Below the pieces are notes generated by a model. The model had not been told where the DNA came from. It saw nothing but the letters and a program-made list of their open reading frames with translations, and searched no databases. Source: an uncultured Lachnospiraceae bacterium (GTDB taxonomy: Bacteria > Bacillota_A > Clostridia > Lachnospirales > Lachnospiraceae). From it: a stretch of DNA of 13,768 bases. The stretch is taken from contig CAJUDN010000015.1 of assembly GCA_910585355.1 (NCBI GenBank), positions 35,642 to 49,409 on the forward strand, given 5' to 3'. Each line of letters opens with the position of its first letter. Positions within the stretch are counted from its first letter, which is position 1. This document shows positions 5,880-13,734 of the stretch, one piece after another. The translations under genes and the position numbers were made by a program.

Positions 5880-8303
5880 ATGATTCAGGTCATTAAACGC
5901 GACGGCGAGGTCGCGGAGTTTAATTTAAGCAAAATTACAGAAGCCATTAAGAAAGCCTTTAAGGCCACAAAGAAGGATTATAACAGTGAAATCCTGGAGC
6001 TTCTTTCCCTCCGTGTGACGGCGGATTTTCAGGGGAAGATGGAAAACGGAAAGATTTCCGTGGAGCAGATTCAAGACAGCGTGGAGCATGTGCTGGAGGA
6101 GACAGGATATACGGATGTAGCCAAGGCTTATATTTTATATAGAAAGCAGCGGGAAAGAATCCGCAATATGAAAAACACCATTCTGGACTACAAGGATGTG
6201 GTCAACGGCTATGTGAAGGTGGAAGACTGGCGTGTAAAAGAAAACTCCACGGTTACCTATTCGGTGGGCGGACTGATTTTAAGCAACTCCGGCGCCATCA
6301 CAGCCAACTACTGGCTGTCGGAAATCTATGACACGGAGATTGCCGAGGCCCACAGAAACTGTGATATCCACCTCCATGACCTGTCCATGCTGACTGGATA
6401 TTGTGCAGGCTGGTCCTTAAAACAGCTGATCCAGGAAGGCTTAGGCGGAATTCCGGGAAAGATTACCTCTTCCCCTGCAAAACATCTTTCTGTTCTCTGC
6501 AATCAGATGGTAAACTTTCTGGGAATCATGCAGAACGAGTGGGCCGGAGCCCAGGCGTTTTCTTCCTTTGACACATACCTTGCGCCCTTCGTAAAGGCGG
6601 ATCATCTGGACTATCCGGCCGTGAAAAAGTGCATTGAATCCTTTATTTACGGTGTCAATACCCCCAGCCGCTGGGGAACCCAGGCGCCGTTTTCCAACAT
6701 TACTCTGGACTGGACGGTTCCGTCGGATATGGCGAACATGCCGGCGATCGTGGGCGGAAAAAATATGGATTTCACCTACGGCGACTGTAAGGCGGAGATG
6801 GATATGATCAACAAGGCTTTTATTGAGACCATGGTGGAGGGGGACGCCAACGGGCGCGGGTTCCAGTATCCGATTCCCACTTATTCTATCACGAGGGATT
6901 TCGACTGGTCCGATACGGAGAACAACCGCCTTCTGTTTGAAATGACATCCAAATACGGAACCCCGTATTTTTCCAATTATATCAACAGCGATATGGAGCC
7001 CAGCGATGTTCGCAGCATGTGCTGCCGTCTCCGGCTCGATCTTCGTGAGCTTAGAAAGAAAACCGGCGGCTTTTTCGGTTCCGGCGAGAGTACAGGCTCC
7101 GTGGGCGTTGTGACCATTAATATTCCAAGAATTGCCTACCTGTCTGAGGACGAGGAGGATTTCTATGGGAAACTGGATCATATGATGGACATTGCCGCCC
7201 GCTCCTTAAAGATTAAGCGTGAGGTGATCACAAAGCTTTTGGACGGAGGCCTGTATCCCTACACCAAGCGGTATCTGGGAACCTTCGATAACCATTTTTC
7301 CACCATCGGCTTAATCGGAATGAATGAGGCCTGTCTCAATGCAAAGTGGATTCATGAGGATCTGTCGGGCAGGAAGGCGCAGAAATTTACCAAGGATGTG
7401 TTAAATCACATGAGAAACCGCCTGATTTCTTATCAGGAGGAATATGGAGATCTCTATAACCTGGAGGCTACTCCCGCGGAGTCCACGACATATCGTCTTG
7501 CCAAGCACGACAGGGAGAAATACCCGGATATCATCACAGCCGGGTGTGAAACGGACAAAACTCCCTATTATACCAACAGTTCCCACCTTCCGGTTTCTTA
7601 TACGGCGGATGTGTTCGACGCACTGGATATTCAGGATGAGCTTCAGACGCTTTATACTTCAGGGACCGTGTTCCATGCGTTCCTGGGAGAAAAGCTTCCG
7701 GACTGGAAGGCGGCAGCTAAGCTGGTCCGCACCATTGCGGAAAATTACAAGCTCCCATATTACACGCTTTCTCCCACCTACTCTATCTGCAAGGAGCATG
7801 GCTATTTGATCGGCGAGCATTTCAAATGCCCGGTTTGCGGCGAGAGCGCGGAGGTTTACAGCCGTATTACGGGATATTATCGTCCGGTTCAAAACTGGAA
7901 CGATGGGAAGGCTCAGGAATATAAGGAAAGAAAACTGTATGATATGGGACATTCTGTGCTGAAACGGAAGCTGGAAGCCCCCCATGACGTGTCGGAAACC
8001 CAGGCATCAAAGAAAGCGATGGAGTCCGCCAAGGACGGCGTTTTCCTTTTCACCACCAAAACTTGCCCCAACTGTAAAATTGCCAGAGAGTTTTTAAAGG
8101 GCGAGACCTATCAGGCGGTGGACGCGGAGGAGAATCCGGAACTTTCCGATGCATACGGAATCATGCAGGCTCCCACGCTGGTGCTGGTAAAAAACGGAGA
8201 AATCCGGAAATTTGTCAACGCATCCAATATTAAAAAGTATGTGGATTCCAAGAGAAAACAGACGGACAAGAAGATACCTCCCGTAAAAAGAGAAATAGTA
8301 TAA
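5880..8303 (+). CDS. nrdD: Anaerobic ribonucleoside-triphosphate reductase with C-terminal redoxin domain
   Basis: Class III ribonucleotide reductase of 807 residues, a glycyl-radical enzyme making deoxynucleotides without oxygen. Domains in order: N-terminal ATP-cone (about 1-97) for allosteric control; ten-stranded barrel core with the probable radical cysteine C175 in GYCAGWSL and C381/C382 in SMCCRLRLD; ATPAEST at 530-536; a zinc site with C637, H640, C650 and C653; and the glycyl-radical loop SRITGYYRP with G665. Family members usually end shortly after this loop. Here about 110 further residues form a thioredoxin/glutaredoxin-like domain (about 717-797) with C729-P-N-C732 and a probable cis-proline in QAPT (P765). 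This fits the redoxin-dependent rather than formate-dependent branch of NrdD (inference). The activating enzyme gene nrdG is not adjacent; the next gene is convergent. Start: ATG 5880 after AAAGGGG. Confidence 0.95.
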   Translation: MIQVIKRDGEVAEFNLSKITEAIKKAFKATKKDYNSEILELLSLRVTADFQGKMENGKISVEQIQDSVEHVLEETGYTDVAKAYILYRKQRERIRNMKNTILDYKDVVNGYVKVEDWRVKENSTVTYSVGGLILSNSGAITANYWLSEIYDTEIAEAHRNCDIHLHDLSMLTGYCAGWSLKQLIQEGLGGIPGKITSSPAKHLSVLCNQMVNFLGIMQNEWAGAQAFSSFDTYLAPFVKADHLDYPAVKKCIESFIYGVNTPSRWGTQAPFSNITLDWTVPSDMANMPAIVGGKNMDFTYGDCKAEMDMINKAFIETMVEGDANGRGFQYPIPTYSITRDFDWSDTENNRLLFEMTSKYGTPYFSNYINSDMEPSDVRSMCCRLRLDLRELRKKTGGFFGSGESTGSVGVVTINIPRIAYLSEDEEDFYGKLDHMMDIAARSLKIKREVITKLLDGGLYPYTKRYLGTFDNHFSTIGLIGMNEACLNAKWIHEDLSGRKAQKFTKDVLNHMRNRLISYQEEYGDLYNLEATPAESTTYRLAKHDREKYPDIITAGCETDKTPYYTNSSHLPVSYTADVFDALDIQDELQTLYTSGTVFHAFLGEKLPDWKAAAKLVRTIAENYKLPYYTLSPTYSICKEHGYLIGEHFKCPVCGESAEVYSRITGYYRPVQNWNDGKAQEYKERKLYDMGHSVLKRKLEAPHDVSETQASKKAMESAKDGVFLFTTKTCPNCKIAREFLKGETYQAVDAEENPELSDAYGIMQAPTLVLVKNGEIRKFVNASNIKKYVDSKRKQTDKKIPPVKREIV

Positions 8304-8360
8304 AGGACAAACACCCTCTAACTGCGTGAGGTTAAATAGCTGCAAATTATAACAGAAAAC

Positions 8361-8458
8361 GGGACTGCCGCAAAATATCAGATTCCTGCAATATATAGTT
8401 TCCATATTTTCAGATATTGGATACGTATTGCAGAATTACTGGTTTTTGCAGCAGTCCC
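8361..8458. repeat. 98-bp imperfect inverted repeat between nrdD and the reductase gene
   Basis: The outer arms 8361-8375 and 8444-8458 (GGGACTGC..GCAAAA against TTTTGC..GCAGTCCC) pair over 15 positions with one mismatch. The inner arms TTCCTGCAATA and TATTGCAGAA continue the pairing, so nearly the whole element can fold into one long hairpin. It lies between two converging genes and could be a bidirectional terminator, although no good T-run follows on the plus strand; GTTTTCTGTT follows on the minus strand. It could also be a small palindromic mobile element. The flanking parts 8304-8360 and 8459-8605 show no gene or clear signal. Confidence 0.6.
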
Positions 8459-8605
8459 ATTATATTGATTACGAAGTATCCTGGTAACGCCTTTTGCCGG
8501 ATTCCATTAGGAACGCTTTGCTGCGTGAATGCACACTTACACGAAGAGGAAGTCTGGCGTTGTTTGCTGGCACCCGGAGCAGGTATGCACTTTCATGCAC
8601 ACTTT

Positions 8606-10159
8606 TTATGGTTCTTTTACATAAGGGGCGGCGACACGGTCAATGGCTTTGGAATCTTTCGCACTCCATTCTTCAAAGGTCATATTGCTTTTTGCCACGG
8701 TCTTTCCAAGCTCCACCAGAAAGGATGGGATTTCTGTTTCCAGGATGGTTCCCAATTCGCGTCCCATGGTTTCTTTTCCCTGGAGACTCTGTCCGTTTAC
8801 ATAGAGGACAAAGGCGGAGTTTGGCTTCTTGTCGATCATCTTAACGCCGCCGCGGAAGCCGATGGCTCCGGTCTGATGGGTGCCGCAGGAGGACGGACAG
8901 CCGGAAATATGAATCTGCGGAAGGGCGCCGTCGGGAAGTTCTGCTTTTTTCACAGCCTCGATGCAGGAAGCTAAAAGAGCCTGGGAGTCCCGGACGCCAA
9001 CCTGGCAGATGCTTGCTCCGATACAGCTTACAGAAGTCTCAAACAGGCTTGCGGCGCCATCAAAAGTCACTTCCAGAACTTTCTTTGCCTCATCGCCTGT
9101 GAGATTTATGATGTAGGCGGTTTCATCGGGGGCGAGGCGCATTTCCACGCCGTCCATCGTCTGCAAGAGATCGCTAAGGGCACAGAAGGTACTGGCCGAG
9201 GGCTGCCCGCCAAGGGGATGCCAGGAAACAGTGTAAAGACCGTCCTGCTTCTGTTCGATGACACGTTTTCCAGCTGTAGAGGAACCGTCTCCCTTTTTTG
9301 GGAGGGAAGATTCAGATACGAAAAGATCCAGATTTTCTCGGGCTTCCAGAACCTCGTTTAGTTTTTCATGAAATGCCTTTGCGAAATTTTCCGCTCCGCC
9401 CAAAGCGTCCTGCATATAGCGGGTACGGGCTTTTCCGCGGTTTTCATAATTTCCGTGGGCGCGGAAAGTGAGCCACATGGCTTTTATATAGTAAAGAATC
9501 TTTTCAGGCGAGACGGATTCTGCCACCTTTACGCCAAACTTCGGGTTATTTCCAAGACCTCCGGCGCCATATACATCAAAGGTTCCATCCTCTCTGGCGG
9601 CAAATCCCAGATCGCGGTAGGTGGCATGGGGAACATTGGCCGGGGAGTTTGAAAAGCATACCTTTAATTTCCGCGGCATTTTTTCTGCCTTGAGGAAGTT
9701 CATAAGATAGTCTGACGCCGCCTCCGCATAAGGCAGAACATCGAAATATTCTCCTTTTTCCACGCCGGTTAAGGGAGAGCACATTACGTTTCTCGGAAAA
9801 TCTCCGCCGCCGCCCATGGTGACGATTCCACAGTCCAGGGCCTTCTCCATGATATCGAATACAGTTTCTTTTGTAAGATCATGGAGCTGGATGGTCTGGC
9901 AGGTGGTAAAGTGAATACGGTTTATGGAATGTTCGCGGATGGACCTGGCTGTAAAAGCCATTTTTTCTTTTGTTACGCGTCCGGCCGTCATTCTGAGACG
10001 CAGCATGCTGGCTTTTCCGCCCTTCTGGGCGTAGCTGCCATAATATCCGGAAAATCCTTTATAAGCCATTTTGTCCAGTTCCCCGGCGTAAAAGGCCTCC
10101 GTCTTTTCTTTGAAGTCCTGAAGATCCTGTTTCCATGTCTGACAATCAATGGTTTTCAT
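8606..10159 (-). CDS. Siroheme nitrite/sulfite reductase, ferredoxin-type
   Basis: Soluble enzyme of 517 residues catalysing six-electron reduction of nitrite to ammonia or sulfite to sulfide, using siroheme coupled to a [4Fe-4S] cluster. The ferredoxin-like N-terminal half includes RLRMTAGRVT (54-63) and a siroheme-proximal HFTTCQTIQLHDL segment (83-95). The cluster ligands are in the canonical spacing C379-X5-C385 and C421-X3-C425, the latter within SGCPSSCGTHQTGAIGFRGG. Length fits the ferredoxin-dependent NirA/Sir family; no flavin or NADPH domain and no partner subunit is present. Sequence alone does not decide nitrite against sulfite. ATG 10157-10159 is chosen because an in-frame stop lies just upstream; AAAGG is about 12 bases before it. 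It is transcribed divergently from the chemoreceptor gene. Confidence 0.9.
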   Translation of the reverse strand: MKTIDCQTWKQDLQDFKEKTEAFYAGELDKMAYKGFSGYYGSYAQKGGKASMLRLRMTAGRVTKEKMAFTARSIREHSINRIHFTTCQTIQLHDLTKETVFDIMEKALDCGIVTMGGGGDFPRNVMCSPLTGVEKGEYFDVLPYAEAASDYLMNFLKAEKMPRKLKVCFSNSPANVPHATYRDLGFAAREDGTFDVYGAGGLGNNPKFGVKVAESVSPEKILYYIKAMWLTFRAHGNYENRGKARTRYMQDALGGAENFAKAFHEKLNEVLEARENLDLFVSESSLPKKGDGSSTAGKRVIEQKQDGLYTVSWHPLGGQPSASTFCALSDLLQTMDGVEMRLAPDETAYIINLTGDEAKKVLEVTFDGAASLFETSVSCIGASICQVGVRDSQALLASCIEAVKKAELPDGALPQIHISGCPSSCGTHQTGAIGFRGGVKMIDKKPNSAFVLYVNGQSLQGKETMGRELGTILETEIPSFLVELGKTVAKSNMTFEEWSAKDSKAIDRVAAPYVKEP

Positions 10160-10212
10160 TTTTATTCATACCTTTCTTTGCTGATTCCTGTTTCATACGT
10201 CGCACTAGACAG

Positions 10213-10258
10213 GCTCTGTGCAGAGCTGCAAAACAGCCGCCCCTGTGTTTCCAGGAAA
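10213..10258 (-). promoter_or_regulatory. Leader structure and palindrome upstream of the reductase gene
   Basis: Within the predicted 110-base leader, GCTCTG and CAGAGC (10213-10226) form a tight hairpin. TTTCC-A-GGAAA (10248-10258) is a perfect 11-base palindrome at about +12 to +22, a possible operator. No known riboswitch class was recognised. Confidence 0.35.
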
Positions 10259-10275
10259 TTTAGAGATAATGTCTT

Positions 10276-10304
10276 ATTCTAGCACATTGTTTTTTTACAG
10301 GCAA
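10276..10304 (-). promoter_or_regulatory. Promoter of the nitrite/sulfite reductase gene
   Basis: Read on the minus strand: TTGCCT (10304-10299), a 17-base spacer, then TAGAAT (10281-10276). TGC directly before the -10 box makes it an extended -10 promoter. Transcription would begin near 10269. Confidence 0.6.
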
Positions 10305-10369
10305 CGGGTTTTGAAGGAAAGAACCTTCTTCTCATATGGTCAAGCCCACTGCCGCCTTGTCGGAATAAC

Positions 10370-10398
10370 TTGTTTTTCTGGAAAAAACTTGGTATAAT
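10370..10398 (+). promoter_or_regulatory. Promoter of the chemoreceptor gene
   Basis: TTGTTT (10370-10375), a 17-base spacer, and a perfect TATAAT (10393-10398). The spacer region contains the palindrome TTTTTC-TG-GAAAAA (10373-10386), a possible operator. Transcription would start near 10405, giving a leader of about 60 bases. No gene is seen in 10305-10369. Confidence 0.6.
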
Positions 10399-10464
10399 GT
10401 CCTTATTAAAATTCCCATTTTTTACAGAAATAAAACGACAAAACAATATATGGAGGGGAAGAAT

Positions 10465-12474
10465 ATGGGAAGAACAAAAGAAAAGGCAGCAAGTCAGAGA
10501 ACAGGCGTGCGCCACGGCTGGGGGATTACCGGCAAACTGGGTACGGCAGTCATTGGCAGTATCTTTATTTTGGTAGTGCTCCTTCTGATGGTAGTTTTCG
10601 TTGAAATGGCCAGTGCAATGCTGGATAAAAATGAGGAACTCATTCGGTCGACTACAGAACGCACCATACAGCAGACCAGCGCATGGATGAACAAGACCCT
10701 GACTTCGTTGGAAATGCAGCGGGATACGATACAATATGAGGATATGAATATATCGGAAATGCAGGAATATATCCGGCATACGGTTGACCCGTCCTGCGCG
10801 TATCCTGCCGGGCTGTATGTTGCATTGACGGACGGCTCTCTTTACCACGCGTCCTTTGTGCCGGGGCCGGAGTTTAACGCCCTGACAAAATCATGGTATA
10901 TGGACGGTGTAAAATCAGAAAGATTCCTTTTAGGGGATGTATACTTTGATGAGGACAGCCGGTCCTATGTCGTGGGCGCGTCCGGTATGCTGAAAAACGC
11001 TGATGGGTCGGTACGCGGCGTTGCGGCGGCCGACGTATACCTGAATTCCATTTCTGAAATTGTCAAAGAAGTACAGTTGGAAGAAACCGGCGGCATTTTC
11101 CTGGTAGATTCCCGGACGGATACTATTATCGGGCACAGGGACAGCGCGATAACCGGACAGAAGCTGGGAGAGCTTCAAGCAGGCTTTTACCCCTATGCGG
11201 CAGAGCAGATCAATGCAGGAAATACAGGTCTGTCTCTTCATGGAAACGACTATGTGCAGATTGAGCGGGTTCCCGGGAGCGACTGGATCGCAGTGGCCTA
11301 TGTTTCCCGCGGGGAAGTTTTGCAGGATCTCGCTTCTCTTGCGGTTTTGGTTTCCGTCATTACGCTTGCCGCCATTGTCCTGATGGCGCTGCTGACGATC
11401 GTCCAGGTACGGAGAGTTATCGGTCGGCCTGTACACGAGCTGAGCTGCGCCGCGACGCGGATTGCCGAGGGAGAGCTGGAACAGACGATTACATACCGTT
11501 CCGGCGATGAGCTTGGCGTTCTGGCAGATAATTTCAACAAGGTCACTTTCCGGCTCAAGGATTATGTGCGCTACATAGACGAGGTTGCACAGACGCTGCG
11601 GGAAATCGCTGCCGGGAATTTGGACTTTACCCTGCAATGCGAATATACAGGCGAATTTGCAAAGATCAAGGAATCCCTTGAGGAAATTTCTTTGACGCTC
11701 AACCGTACCATTGGCCAGCTGCGAAGCGCGTCGCGCGATGTGGCCGCAGGGGCAGATCAGGTATCGTCGGGGGCGGTAACACTCTCCCAGGGTTCTACAG
11801 AGCAGGCGTCCGCGGTTGACGCGCTGGCCGGTCATATTGATTCCGTTTCGGACAGTGTCCATAAAATTGCGAAAGGCGCGCAGGAGGCCGACCGCATTGC
11901 CCGCGAAGTGAAGGACGGGCTGCTGGAGAGCGACAGGAAAATGCAGAATTTGACAGTAGTCATTCAGAATACCAGTGAAAAATCCTCGGAAATCCATAAG
12001 ATTGTTAAGACCATTGAGGACATTGCATTCCAGACAAATATCCTTGCCCTGAATGCCGCGGTAGAGGCCGCGCGGGCGGGCACAGCAGGAAAAGGCTTTG
12101 CCGTCGTGGCAGATGAAGTTCGGAACCTTGCCGGAAAATCTGGCGATGCAGCAAAAGAAACAACGACGCTTCTGAATGAAACCGTAGATGCTATGGAAAA
12201 AAGCGTACATGCGGCGCAGGATACTGCGGAATCTATGCTGTCAGTCGTAGAACAGGCGGATCGAATGAGCGGCCTTGTCAGCGGCATTGCGGAGTATACC
12301 AGGGAACAGGCTGAGAATACCGAGCAGATCACCCGAGGCATTGGGGAGATTTCCAGCGTCGTACAAAGCAACGTGGCGACGGCGGAGGCAAGCGCGGCCG
12401 CCAGTGAGGAGTTGTCCGGGCAGGCTTCCGTACTCAGCGGCATGGTTTCCAAGTTCCGGTTGAAAGAACAATAA
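10465..12474 (+). CDS. Methyl-accepting chemotaxis protein with extracellular dCache-type sensor
   Basis: Transmembrane chemoreceptor of 669 residues that signals through CheW/CheA to bias flagellar rotation. Order: short basic N-terminus; membrane helix 1 (about 26-50); extracellular sensor (about 55-285), probably double Cache, with WYMDGV, YFDEDSRSYVVG and GVAAADV motifs typical of the fold; membrane helix 2 (about 290-312); HAMP linker (about 313-365); and a long cytoplasmic coiled coil with the conserved hairpin tip around 518-558 (EDIAFQTNILALNAAVEAARAG, continuing into GFAVVADEVRNLA). No CheR-binding pentapeptide is seen at the C-terminus. The ATG at 10450 is in frame but is part of the sequence carrying the GGAGGGG ribosome site, so ATG 10465 is preferred. 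The ligand is unknown; dCache sensors often bind amino acids or small carboxylates. Confidence 0.93.
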   Translation: MGRTKEKAASQRTGVRHGWGITGKLGTAVIGSIFILVVLLLMVVFVEMASAMLDKNEELIRSTTERTIQQTSAWMNKTLTSLEMQRDTIQYEDMNISEMQEYIRHTVDPSCAYPAGLYVALTDGSLYHASFVPGPEFNALTKSWYMDGVKSERFLLGDVYFDEDSRSYVVGASGMLKNADGSVRGVAAADVYLNSISEIVKEVQLEETGGIFLVDSRTDTIIGHRDSAITGQKLGELQAGFYPYAAEQINAGNTGLSLHGNDYVQIERVPGSDWIAVAYVSRGEVLQDLASLAVLVSVITLAAIVLMALLTIVQVRRVIGRPVHELSCAATRIAEGELEQTITYRSGDELGVLADNFNKVTFRLKDYVRYIDEVAQTLREIAAGNLDFTLQCEYTGEFAKIKESLEEISLTLNRTIGQLRSASRDVAAGADQVSSGAVTLSQGSTEQASAVDALAGHIDSVSDSVHKIAKGAQEADRIAREVKDGLLESDRKMQNLTVVIQNTSEKSSEIHKIVKTIEDIAFQTNILALNAAVEAARAGTAGKGFAVVADEVRNLAGKSGDAAKETTTLLNETVDAMEKSVHAAQDTAESMLSVVEQADRMSGLVSGIAEYTREQAENTEQITRGIGEISSVVQSNVATAEASAAASEELSGQASVLSGMVSKFRLKEQ

Positions 12475-12539
12475 TTGTTTTGTTACGATCCGGCGTCTGC
12501 ATGCGGGGAAAATCAGAAAAGTCATTATATTTATAAAGC

Positions 12540-12563
12540 AAGGCGGCCTTATGGCCGCCTTTT
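12540..12563 (+). terminator. Terminator of the chemoreceptor gene
   Basis: AAGGCGGCC (12540-12548) pairs perfectly with GGCCGCCTT (12553-12561) around a TTAT loop, followed by a short T-run. It is very GC-rich and stable, and sits 66 bases after the stop codon. Confidence 0.8.
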
Positions 12564-12648
12564 GCCTGTGCCGCATAAGGGTGCACTTTGATGCGGCTGT
12601 TCTCTGCAATCCCTCCCCAAGTTTCGCATCGGCCGGGAAGGTTTTTTC

Positions 12649-12769
12649 ATTGTACCAAGACCGGCTTTTGATTTCGTTCATATCCCCTCAAAGTTTAACA
12701 TTATTCCCAGGCGGGCAAGATACTTTCTCCATACCCAGAGCGGCTGACCCGTCCGCGGCTTGGTACAAT
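12649..12769. repeat. 11-bp inverted repeat pair in the convergent spacer
   Basis: ATTGTACCAAG (12649-12659) recurs as its exact reverse complement CTTGGTACAAT (12759-12769), 99 bases apart. The enclosed sequence has no convincing gene. The layout resembles terminal repeats of a tiny non-autonomous element or paired protein sites, but no target duplication is evident. The remaining spacer bases, 12564-12648 and 12770-12877, show nothing recognisable. Confidence 0.35.
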
Positions 12770-12877
12770 TGGAAAGAATCACATTCAGAGCAGTTCTGGT
12801 TTTATGGTTCTTCCTTAACTTTAGATATTTCATCCCAGTTACTGTTTAAAAAGTATCTGAACGGTTACAAAAAGGGA

Positions 12878-12906
12878 AAGCCGCCGGGGAGAAAGCCGCG
12901 GCGGCT
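12878..12906 (-). terminator. Terminator of the ABC substrate-binding protein gene (minus strand)
   Basis: AGCCGCCG (12879-12886) pairs with CGGCGGCT (12899-12906). Read on the minus strand, the stem is followed by TTCCCTTTTTG. It lies about 20 bases beyond the stop codon of the minus-strand gene. Confidence 0.7.
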
Positions 12907-12924
12907 GCAAAAAGAGAAACAGGA

Positions 12925-13734
12925 TTATTCAATCCCTATGGTTTTGGCATATTCTTTGTATTCTTCATACCACTGGTTGTACAGGTCCTGCTCTATAATA
13001 TCATCAATGATTTCATTGACGCGGTCTGTCAGTTCATCCTCTCCCTTGGGAATTCCGATTCTGGTGCCCTGGGTGTCCTCGTCAACAGTGAAGTAAAAAC
13101 CAGGAAGAATCATAAGGCCGCTTTCAGGGTTGGAGTCTAGATAAAGCTGGGCTATTTTGAGGGCGGCCGCCATGGCATCCGCTCTTTTTGTCTGGACCAT
13201 GAGGAAAGCGTCGTTGGTGGAAGAAACCAGATTGAGCTTTTTATAAGCCGGAATCTGTTCTTTTACAAACATTTCCTGAAGAGAACCGTTTTGGGCGGCG
13301 ATGGTAAGCTCCTTTAGATCTTCAATGGATTTGATTTTTTCCGCGTCCTCTTTCCGTATCAGGATTCCGTACGCTTTCTGCGGATCCTCACTGCCGAAGT
13401 AATACCCTTTGGAAAGATTCATGGTTTCGGCACGGGCCGGCGTATAGGCGAGAGCGGAAATGGCCATATCGTATTTTTTCGCGGTGATGCTGCCCAGAAC
13501 GCTGGTGAAATCCATGGGTTTCAGCCTGAGCTCCACGCCCAGCTCTTTCGCAATGTATTTCGCAAGCTCAATGTCGGAGCCCACATACCGGTCACTGCCT
13601 GTTTTCGATGGGTCAATAAACTCATTGGGGGCAAAGGACGGTTCTGTCGCCACCTCAATGTATCCGCGTTTTAAGATATCTTCCAGTCGGTTGGAGGAAT
13701 GCTCTTTTTCACCGGCGGCTGTCGTTATAGCTTC
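12925..13734 (-). CDS. ABC transporter substrate-binding protein, amino-acid type (N-terminus missing)
   Basis: Extracytoplasmic solute-binding protein of the SBP_bac_3 family, which captures polar amino acids or similar solutes for an ABC importer. The visible mature part is about 269 residues. Seen: ILKRGYIEVATEPSFAPNEF at the start of lobe 1, then GSDIELAKYIAKELGVEL, a typical lobe 1 motif; MAISALAYTPARAETMNLSKGYYF, matching the family's M-I-S-x-x-x-x-T-x-x-R motif; and lobe 2 ending IIDDIIEQDLYNQWYEEYKEYA. The GTG at 13651-13653 is an internal valine: the frame stays open upstream with sensible sequence (RLEDILKRGYIEV). The signal peptide and lipobox are missing because the genuine sequence stops at 13734, where adapter begins. 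Permease and ATPase genes would lie beyond the contig or elsewhere. Solute unknown. Confidence 0.88.
   Translation of the reverse strand, partial: EAITTAAGEKEHSSNRLEDILKRGYIEVATEPSFAPNEFIDPSKTGSDRYVGSDIELAKYIAKELGVELRLKPMDFTSVLGSITAKKYDMAISALAYTPARAETMNLSKGYYFGSEDPQKAYGILIRKEDAEKIKSIEDLKELTIAAQNGSLQEMFVKEQIPAYKKLNLVSSTNDAFLMVQTKRADAMAAALKIAQLYLDSNPESGLMILPGFYFTVDEDTQGTRIGIPKGEDELTDRVNEIIDDIIEQDLYNQWYEEYKEYAKTIGIE

Noticed and set aside
6441..7181. Minus-strand open frame of 246 codons.
   Set aside because: Antisense to the conserved core of nrdD; no domain and no start signal.
8417..8974. Plus-strand open frame of 185 codons following nrdD.
   Set aside because: It begins inside the long hairpin and mostly overlaps the antisense of the nitrite/sulfite reductase; composition is unlike a real protein. 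It is not nrdG: no CxxxCxxC radical-SAM motif.
10930..12210. Minus-strand open frame of 426 codons.
   Set aside because: It is entirely antisense to the chemoreceptor coding region, rich in Cys and Arg as expected for a shadow frame, with no ribosome site.
12241..12681. Minus-strand open frame of 146 codons with GAGGGG just before its ATG at 12681.
   Set aside because: It runs through the chemoreceptor terminator and into the 3' end of that gene on the opposite strand, with no recognisable domain. Its spacing to GAGGGG is too short for a good ribosome site. A decayed short gene cannot be fully excluded.
12551..13096. Plus-strand open frame of 181 codons in the convergent spacer.
   Set aside because: It begins within the chemoreceptor terminator stem, crosses the opposing terminator and overlaps the binding-protein gene antisense; no domain recognised.
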